Shown piece after piece: positions 7,720-13,468 of a stretch of 41,010 bases of DNA (position 1 is its first letter; each line of letters opens with the position of its first letter). The notes under the pieces were generated by a model. It had not been told where the DNA came from. It worked only from the letters and a program-made list of their open reading frames with translations, and searched no databases. The stretch is from Alphaproteobacteria bacterium (GTDB taxonomy: Bacteria; Pseudomonadota; Alphaproteobacteria; Puniceispirillales; Puniceispirillaceae). The DNA lies in NCBI GenBank assembly GCA_009920665.1, contig RFZL01000018.1, positions 1-41,010 of the forward strand. Direction: 5' to 3'. Both the position numbers and the translations under genes were made by a program.

Positions 7720-8706
7720 ATGACACAGGATTTCTGGCTGACCTCGGGTTGGCATCTTCTTGACCGCGATACCGAGGGACGGCTTGTTCCCAGCGCCGAT
7801 TTCATGCTGGCCTATTACGCCCGTGACGAGATCGCGCCGCAGGAGGAATCCTGCGCCGCCGAGCGCGCCCTGCATGCGCGGCTCAGCGAGGACCCGTTCG
7901 CCGAGGTGACGGAGGCGGATTTCGAGCCGATCATCGATCGTGATGTGGTCCATAATTACCGCGCGGTGCTGGCCTTTCGCGGCTTTCTGGCGCAATACCC
8001 GACATTGGAGGCTGCCTATATGGCGGTTGTTCGCGGTGTCAGGATCGACTTTCCGCCGCTGTTTCTTGAACAGCTGACGCAGATCATCCTTCGTAACATC
8101 CTTGACGGGGACACCGACACGCTGAAGATCCGGGCAGCGGAATGCCTGTTCCGCCAACAGACCGTGACACTGGATGATGGCCGCATCATGGTGGCCGACC
8201 ATGCGACGGTGCAGCTCCAGGCCGGCATGGCGCGGATGCTCCAGGAAGGGCCGGCCCCTGACGAGGTCAGCATCGACATTCTCGCCACCGAGACGGCGGA
8301 TGAATACTGGGCGCGTTCCGACATGTTCAACACCTCGGTCGATCTTGCCTTCACGCAGCCGGCTCTTGACGGGCTGTGCCGCGTGATGGAGGCCTGGATC
8401 GGCTATTTCCTCGGCGTGACGACCCGTATCCAGCCGATGCACGGGATCGAGGATGAAAGCTGGTCATGGCATGTCGGGCTCGACAGCGTCTCGAACGACC
8501 TGTTCAACGATCTCTATAGCGGGGCGGATGTCGGCGAGGACCGGTTGCGCGCGATCCTGTGCCTGTTCAAGCTTGAGGCGGAAGACGGTTTCATTTCCGA
8601 AATGGCCGGGCGGCCGGTCTATCTTGGCCTCGCCATGGATCAGGCTGGCAGCGTTCGCATGAAGCCACAGAACCTGCTTGCCAATTTGCCGCTGGCGACC
8701 AGCTGA
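7720..8706 (+). CDS. DUF6352-like protein of the FDH3 island
   Basis: A soluble protein of 328 residues, assigned to DUF6352 by its start (TQDFWLTSGWHLLDRD), its size and its gene order. No cysteine cluster or nucleotide-binding loop is visible. The segment ESWSWHVGLDSVSNDLFNDL in the second half is rich in Trp and acidic residues and is probably conserved. A CGAGGGA ribosome site ends at 7713, so the ATG at 7720 fits better than the one at 7714, which touches the site. The gene converges with the ferredoxin gene, leaving only 15 bases between stop codons. Function unknown; a role in FDH maturation is inferred from context only. Confidence 0.7.
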   Translation: MTQDFWLTSGWHLLDRDTEGRLVPSADFMLAYYARDEIAPQEESCAAERALHARLSEDPFAEVTEADFEPIIDRDVVHNYRAVLAFRGFLAQYPTLEAAYMAVVRGVRIDFPPLFLEQLTQIILRNILDGDTDTLKIRAAECLFRQQTVTLDDGRIMVADHATVQLQAGMARMLQEGPAPDEVSIDILATETADEYWARSDMFNTSVDLAFTQPALDGLCRVMEAWIGYFLGVTTRIQPMHGIEDESWSWHVGLDSVSNDLFNDLYSGADVGEDRLRAILCLFKLEAEDGFISEMAGRPVYLGLAMDQAGSVRMKPQNLLANLPLATS

Positions 8707-8721
8707 ACCGGGGCAGAGACC

Positions 8722-10746
8722 CTAGTTCATGTAGTCATCTGTTGTCCGTGGCTTGCGACGTTCGCCGACATCCATCAGCCTGTCATCCTTGTCGAACATC
8801 GCCTCGACCCGGCAATCCTCGCACATCTTCAGCATGTCGATCTGCCGCTCGCCACTGAACATGCTGTGGCCTGACAGCTTGTCGATCACGCGCTCGATCG
8901 AACGCGAGCTGCCAAAGGGCTTGCCGCATCCGGTGCAGTGGAAGGGTGTATCCTCGATCACCAGCTCGGCATTCATCGCGCTGTCGGCGAGGTTGAACTG
9001 CGGGACCAGCGAGATCACCTTTTCCGGGCAGGTGGCGACGCAGATGCCGCATTGCAGGCAGGCATCCTCGCGGAACAGCAGCTGCGGCGCATCGGGATTG
9101 TCCTGCAGCGCACCGGCCGGACAGGCGCCGACACAGGACAGGCAGATGGTGCAGTTGTCGGTATCGATCTCGACCCGGCCATAGGGCGCGCCCTCGGGGA
9201 GCGGGATCGCCGCCGGCGCGGTCTTCTGCGCGCTGGCAAGGCCACGCATCGCGAGGCGGGTGATGCCGCGCGGGCTGCCAAGCGGGCTGAACGGGGCCGG
9301 CTTGACCTTGCCTTTCGGGCGGGTGCCGCGCAGCCGCGTGGCCACCATGTCGGGATCGATATCATCGATCAGCACGAAGCGCGCCTCGTCATCCGCCCCG
9401 ACTCCGGCCATCAAAGCGCGCGCCAGTTCGATCTGGCGGGCGATCTGCGGGGTTTCGTCCGGCTTGTTCGGATTGGCGAGAATGATCACCTGCTCATAGC
9501 CTTGCGCGATCGCCGTGACCAACAGGTCGTGACCGACCCGGCCGGTGCTGTGCATGGTCATCGGCAGCAGGTCCGCCGGCAGGCCTGGCCCGAATCGCGC
9601 GATCATGTCGATCATGCCGGCGCCGTGGCCACCATCGGCGAGGAGCAGGCGCGGTGTCTTGCCGCCAGCCTCCAGATAATGGTCGACGAGGTTTGTCATC
9701 TGCTGGCCGAACGCATCGGCCGCCGGAAGGTTGGTCTGTGCCGCGCCCGACGGGCAGACAGCGCCGCAAAAACCGCAGCCGCCACAGATGGCGGGGTCGA
9801 TTTCGACCGTGTCGCCGGCGCTGATGATGGCGCCTGCCGGGCACACATCCAGGCAGCGCGAACAGCCATTCAGGCTGTTGCGCGAATGCGCGCAGAGATC
9901 CGGGTTGTAATCGATATAGATGGGCTTCTCGAAGGCGCCGATCATCTCGGACGCCTCGGCCGTCACCGTGGCCAGCCGCACCGGATCATCCGGGCTGACC
10001 CGGAAATAGCCGTCCCGCTTCTCCCATCCGGTAAACAGCGCCGGCGCACCGGTCATGTCGATGATCACGTCGCAGCCGGTCTCGATGCCGTCCTGGGGAT
10101 CCTCGAACCGGAGCGCCGCGCGGCTGCTTGGCAGGGCTGAGCCAAAGCCGTCAATGACAAGTTCGAAGGCGGTGAAATGACCCCTGGCGCTGCGGATGGT
10201 GCCGCGCGTGACAAGGCCGGACATGCCGCTTGCCATGATGTCGTCTGTCGGCGCGGTGATCATGACCGTGACGCCAAGCGAGTCTTTCAGCCTTTCGGCC
10301 ATTGCCAGCGCCGCATCGACGCCATTGCCGCGTGCGCCATCGGCATAGATCAGGCAGCGTCCGGTGGAAGTCAGTGTCAGGCTACGTGCCGCGGGTGCCA
10401 TGTCGGTGGCGGCATGCAGAAGGGCGGCGATCTTGGGCAGCGCGGCGGCGCCGTCCTCACTCCACCCGGCGGCCTCGCGGATATTGATGAATTCGGGAGC
10501 GGGTTTGTCGGCCTCTTCGGCGATCTGTTCGAAAACCGCGCTTTCCTGCGTGCAGGCGACGATCAGCGGCTGGTCGCCGGACGCCTCGAGGGCGGTCTCG
10601 AAAGTCGCGATTCCGGATCGGCACAGTTCGGTCGCCACCGCGCAGCCGGCGGCCGCACCGCATGCCTTGCCGAGTTTGGCACCGTCAATATCCATGGTGC
10701 CACCGCAATCGCAGACAAGAATGTCACGCTCGGCGAGCTTCATCAT
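8722..10746 (-). CDS. Multi-cluster 4Fe-4S ferredoxin protein of the FDH3 island
   Basis: The 674-residue protein is the only minus-strand gene within the island. It carries four ferredoxin-type CxxCxxCxxxCP patterns in two pairs. The first pair is near residues 295-335 (CSRCLDVCPAG and CGGCGFCGAVCPSG), the second near residues 530-580 (CTICLSCVGACPAG and CLQCGICVATCPEK). CTGCG and CEDC pairs near the end could bind zinc or another cluster. A region rich in Gly and acidic residues between the pairs may bind a nucleotide or flavin. No signal peptide is present, so it should carry electrons in the cytoplasm. GGGAGG at 10752-10757 supports ATG 10746 (or 10743) over the TTG at 10773. Partner and direction of electron flow are unknown. 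Confidence 0.85.
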   Translation of the reverse strand: MMKLAERDILVCDCGGTMDIDGAKLGKACGAAAGCAVATELCRSGIATFETALEASGDQPLIVACTQESAVFEQIAEEADKPAPEFINIREAAGWSEDGAAALPKIAALLHAATDMAPAARSLTLTSTGRCLIYADGARGNGVDAALAMAERLKDSLGVTVMITAPTDDIMASGMSGLVTRGTIRSARGHFTAFELVIDGFGSALPSSRAALRFEDPQDGIETGCDVIIDMTGAPALFTGWEKRDGYFRVSPDDPVRLATVTAEASEMIGAFEKPIYIDYNPDLCAHSRNSLNGCSRCLDVCPAGAIISAGDTVEIDPAICGGCGFCGAVCPSGAAQTNLPAADAFGQQMTNLVDHYLEAGGKTPRLLLADGGHGAGMIDMIARFGPGLPADLLPMTMHSTGRVGHDLLVTAIAQGYEQVIILANPNKPDETPQIARQIELARALMAGVGADDEARFVLIDDIDPDMVATRLRGTRPKGKVKPAPFSPLGSPRGITRLAMRGLASAQKTAPAAIPLPEGAPYGRVEIDTDNCTICLSCVGACPAGALQDNPDAPQLLFREDACLQCGICVATCPEKVISLVPQFNLADSAMNAELVIEDTPFHCTGCGKPFGSSRSIERVIDKLSGHSMFSGERQIDMLKMCEDCRVEAMFDKDDRLMDVGERRKPRTTDDYMN

Positions 10747-10770
10747 CAGGGCCTCCCGGTCGAACAGTCG

Positions 10771-10809
10771 CAATCTGTTGGCGCAATCTGTTGGCGCAAT
10801 CTGTTGGCG
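10771..10809. repeat. Three perfect 13-bp tandem repeats upstream of the ferredoxin gene
   Basis: CAATCTGTTGGCG occurs at 10771-10783, 10784-10796 and 10797-10809 without a mismatch. The array starts 24 bases upstream of the ferredoxin ATG and lies in the divergent region shared with the DUF3305-like gene. An arm TTGGCGCG in its last copy (10804-10811) is mirrored by CGCGCCAA at 10877-10884. It may be an operator array for the divergent promoters or a slippage product. Confidence 0.88.
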
Positions 10810-10948
10810 CGATGTTTTGGCATGTTCCCATTAATCGCGAATGGTGGCTACAGTAACGGAAATCTGAAAATTCTCACGCGCCAAATGATCCGGCGCGGGT
10901 GGGTTAAAAGGTCACGGGGCGTTCTGTCGGCGCTTCAACGGGGGAAAT

Positions 10949-11563
10949 ATGGCGAACGAGACAACACCGCAGACAAAGCATGTGCTGTATGGCGTCAGGG
11001 TGATTGTTGAAAGGCAACCGCTTGACAATGTGTGGCAGCCGTTCCGCTGGGTGATCAGCGACCTGCTGCCATTGCGGCCAGAGGCCGGCGGAGGGGCGCC
11101 GCCGATCAATAATACGCGCCTGCAGCGGCTTCGTGGTCAGGGTGGTGGTGCGGTGGCCGATGATCTGTTCTTCGCCGATGCCTTTCTCGACCTGCATCAT
11201 GCCGAGGCCGAGGCCTATGCCGAAAATCTGGCCTCCAGCGATCCGGCCATATATCTCGTCCTTCGTTCCGGTGAGGATGAGGAGGAGGATGATCGGCCGG
11301 GGGATGATCTGCCGGGGGATGATGACGCGCCGGATATGCATGTCGCCGAACTCAGCCTGTCGCCCTACAACATCCAGGATTATGAGGATTGCGGCGAGGA
11401 CCTGATCGAGAAATTGCCGCTGGCCGGCCCGATCCGCCAGTTTGTGGCGGCCTTTGTGGATGCGCATTACCACCCGGAACCCTTCAAGAAGCGCGTCCGT
11501 GACCGGGCCAATCTCGACGCGCGGGTTGGCGGTCGTGCCGATCCGCGGTTGCGGCGACAATAG
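10949..11563 (+). CDS. DUF3305-like protein of the FDH3 island
   Basis: A 204-residue acidic soluble protein. The N-terminal YGVRVIVERQPLDNVWQPFR and later AELSLSPYNIQDYEDCGED, together with its position directly before a DUF3306-like gene, identify DUF3305, a family of unknown function known from formate dehydrogenase clusters. A low-complexity acidic stretch of Glu, Asp, Gly and Pro sits at about residues 108-127. Near the end, VAAFVDAHYHPEPFKKRVRD has a conserved look. GGGGGAAAT just before the ATG at 10949 is the ribosome site. It likely forms a pair with the next gene, eleven bases on, and acts in the cytoplasm on FDH assembly, which is inferred from context. Confidence 0.75.
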   Translation: MANETTPQTKHVLYGVRVIVERQPLDNVWQPFRWVISDLLPLRPEAGGGAPPINNTRLQRLRGQGGGAVADDLFFADAFLDLHHAEAEAYAENLASSDPAIYLVLRSGEDEEEDDRPGDDLPGDDDAPDMHVAELSLSPYNIQDYEDCGEDLIEKLPLAGPIRQFVAAFVDAHYHPEPFKKRVRDRANLDARVGGRADPRLRRQ

Positions 11564-11574
11564 CGGGGGGCGGC

Positions 11575-12309
11575 ATGGCGGATGAAGATGACAGCCCGAC
11601 CGGCCTGAGGCGATCGCTCTCGGCACGGTTGCGGCGCAAGGAACAGGTGGCGCGTGGCGAGGCCGTTCCCGACATGCCGGAAGATATGCAGCCACCCGGC
11701 GCGGCCGACCAGGAGGCCGAAGCGGACGAGGAGGCGGCGCTGTCGGATGAGGAGCTGCTGGCGAAATACGGGGTCGATGACCCGGAAGCGATCGAGGATG
11801 AGGAGAAGCTCGATTCGCTGCTGCAGGGGCAATTCCCCGACCGCATACGTCAGATGGCGCTGCGCCGGATGTGGCGTCTGAACCCGTTGTTCAGATTCGC
11901 CGATGAAATGGTCGAGTATGGCGAGAACTACACCGATGCGGCGACGGTGATCGACGGCATGCAGACCGCCTATCAGGTCGGCAAGGGCTATCTGCAGAAG
12001 GCCTTTGATGCCGCCGAGGATGATGCCGCCGAGGATGATGCCGCCGAGGATGATGCCGTCGAGGGTGATGCCGTCGAGGGTGATGGCGCCGAGGGTGATG
12101 GCGAAGGCATGGCGGGCGCGGAAGCTGAGGCCCCCGAAGCGGCCAGCAAACCGGCCGACTCCGCGACGGATGAGCATCGGGATGCCGCAAAGGCCCCGAC
12201 CGGTGCGAATGATGCCGGCCAGACAGGCGACCCGGTCCCCATCGAGGGTGAATCCGAACCCGCACCGCCACCGCGGCCGAGTCGCATGACCTTTCGAAAG
12301 CCGGCGTGA
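11575..12309 (+). CDS. DUF3306-like protein with acidic repeat tail
   Basis: A 244-residue, very acidic protein. The first 125 residues match DUF3306: RSLSARLRRKEQVARGE near the start, then LSDEELLAKYGVDDPE, and LRRMWRLNPLFRFADEM near residue 105. The rest is low complexity. Residues 145-174 are six copies of a five-residue unit of the type DAAED, changing to DAVEG and DGAEG, encoded by six 15-bp tandem repeats at 12007-12096. A further disordered Ala/Glu/Pro tail follows. DUF3306 is uncharacterised but is paired with DUF3305 beside formate dehydrogenases. The folded part could act as an assembly factor and the tail as a flexible, possibly metal-attracting, segment; both are guesses. Confidence 0.75.
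   Translation: MADEDDSPTGLRRSLSARLRRKEQVARGEAVPDMPEDMQPPGAADQEAEADEEAALSDEELLAKYGVDDPEAIEDEEKLDSLLQGQFPDRIRQMALRRMWRLNPLFRFADEMVEYGENYTDAATVIDGMQTAYQVGKGYLQKAFDAAEDDAAEDDAAEDDAVEGDAVEGDGAEGDGEGMAGAEAEAPEAASKPADSATDEHRDAAKAPTGANDAGQTGDPVPIEGESEPAPPPRPSRMTFRKPA
12007..12096. repeat. Six 15-bp in-frame tandem repeats in the DUF3306-like gene
   Basis: Three identical units GATGCCGCCGAGGAT (12007-12051) are followed by two GATGCCGTCGAGGGT units (12052-12081) and one GATGGCGCCGAGGGT unit (12082-12096). They encode pentapeptides rich in Asp, Ala and Glu. The graded divergence from first to last unit points to repeated duplication, with the identical copies being the newest. Confidence 0.92.
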
Positions 12310-12418
12310 TGCACACCCTCAATGCCAGCGGCGGTCATGCACAGATCATCGGCTGAGGCGCCATGCGTCAGAAAGCCACAGAATATCTTTAGCGAAAAAC
12401 AGGCCGATACGCGGTGGA

Positions 12419-12446
12419 TTAAGCTTAACCATCTGGTTTGTATAGT
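12419..12446 (+). promoter_or_regulatory. Candidate promoter of the core FDH operon
   Basis: In the AT-rich 237-base gap before the TorD-like gene, TTAAGC (12419-12424) and TATAGT (12441-12446) are spaced by 16 bases, a fair sigma-70 pair. The -10 element lies between the arms CATCTGG (12430-12436) and CCAGATG (12457-12463), a 7-bp dyad that could be an operator. Assigned by eye only. Confidence 0.45.
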
Positions 12447-12467
12447 ATTTTTTAACCCAGATGTAAT

Positions 12468-12482
12468 TGATAATGATTATCA
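12468..12482. promoter_or_regulatory. Perfect 7-1-7 Fur-type palindrome before the FDH operon
   Basis: TGATAAT, one base (G), then ATTATCA form an exact 7-1-7 inverted repeat. This equals the classical minimal Fur recognition pattern TGATAATNATTATCA. It lies about 20 bases downstream of the candidate -10 element and about 65 bases before the ATG of the TorD-like gene, a position suited to repression. Iron control of an Fe-S-rich FDH operon would make sense. Alphaproteobacterial Fur homologues may prefer other sites, so the regulator is inferred. Confidence 0.6.
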
Positions 12483-12546
12483 CTCGCACTCAAAGATTTT
12501 GCCTTTCCGGCAACACTCTTGATAGTCTTAACATGTGGGAGGGTGA

Positions 12547-13179
12547 ATGTTGGTCAACTCAGCATTGCAAATTGATGGTACATCTTCAGCAGGGCTTCTG
12601 CCCGAGGATTCCTTGCGCGCCGACATGTATGAATTTCTGGCGTCGCTGCTTCGCGGTGAGCCGGGCGATGATCTGATCGGTCATGTCGCGGCATTGCAGG
12701 GCGACAGTTCGGCTATCGGATCTGCCAGTTCCGTGCTGGCGACACTCGCCACCAAAATCGCCAATGACGAAATACGCGACGAATATATGCGTCTGTTCAT
12801 TGGCGTCGGCCGTGGCGAGATCCTGCCCTACGCCTCCTATTATCTGACCGGCTTCCTGAACGACAAGCCGCTTGCCAAGCTTCGCAACGAGATGCAGGCC
12901 ATGGGGATCGAGCGTGCCGAGGGCGTGAAGGACCCGGAAGACCATATTGCCAGCCTGTTCGACATCATGGCCGGCCTTATTCGCGGCAGTTTTGGCGCGC
13001 CGAACGATCTGGCAGCGCAGGCGGCCTTCTTCAAGACACATATTGATCCCTGGGCGCCGCTGTTGATGCAGGACATCGAGGCGGCGAAGTCAGCTGTATT
13101 CTACGCGCCGGTCGGCACCATCGGCCGCGCGTTTCTGGAGATTGAAAGCGAAGCTTTCGACATGGATGAGGCGGGGTAG
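12547..13179 (+). CDS. TorD/DmsD-type redox enzyme maturation chaperone
   Basis: A 210-residue helical soluble protein of the TorD family, which binds the Tat signal of molybdo- or tungsto-enzymes and holds the apoprotein until the cofactor is inserted. Visible family marks are DEYMRLFIGVGRGEILPYAS (residues 78-97) and the motif DPEDHIA (residues 129-135), matching the family's E-x-x-DH signature. GGGAGGG just before the ATG at 12547 is a strong ribosome site. It is the first gene after the Fur-type palindrome and precedes the small Tat-signal protein and FDH alpha, so it is the obvious dedicated chaperone of this enzyme. Confidence 0.88.
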   Translation: MLVNSALQIDGTSSAGLLPEDSLRADMYEFLASLLRGEPGDDLIGHVAALQGDSSAIGSASSVLATLATKIANDEIRDEYMRLFIGVGRGEILPYASYYLTGFLNDKPLAKLRNEMQAMGIERAEGVKDPEDHIASLFDIMAGLIRGSFGAPNDLAAQAAFFKTHIDPWAPLLMQDIEAAKSAVFYAPVGTIGRAFLEIESEAFDMDEAG

Positions 13180-13243
13180 CGAGACGCCCCCGCAGCATGG
13201 CAGGCCGCGGCCTTATGCGGCGTCATTTTTGGAGGTAAAGAAA

Positions 13244-13441
13244 ATGACAGACAACAAGGAGAAGACAGGCGTCGAGGATCGGCGTGACTTTCTCAAGAAA
13301 GCTGCCTTGTCGGTTGCAGCTGCCGGTACGGCAGCGGTTGCCAGCAAGACGGCATCTGCTGATGACGCATTGGAGGTGACCGGTTCTGGCTATCGCGAGA
13401 CCGATCACGTCAAGGCCTTCTACAAGTCGGCCCGATTCTAA
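13244..13441 (+). CDS. Formate dehydrogenase region Tat-signal small protein
   Basis: Only 65 residues, mostly a Tat signal: RRDFLKKAALSVAAAGTAA at residues 13-31, with the twin arginines, then a short tail ending SGYRETDHVKAFYKSARF. This matches the small family named formate dehydrogenase region TAT target, found between the chaperone and the FDH alpha gene. The mature part (about 25-30 residues) is too short for a cofactor. GGAGG at 13231-13235 supports the ATG at 13244; the frame is open further upstream but overlaps the chaperone gene. The Arg/Tyr-rich tail may bind FDH alpha and help its export or assembly, which is speculation. Confidence 0.88.
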   Translation: MTDNKEKTGVEDRRDFLKKAALSVAAAGTAAVASKTASADDALEVTGSGYRETDHVKAFYKSARF

Positions 13442-13468
13442 TCAGCTTTTCAACTGGAGGAGACAACA

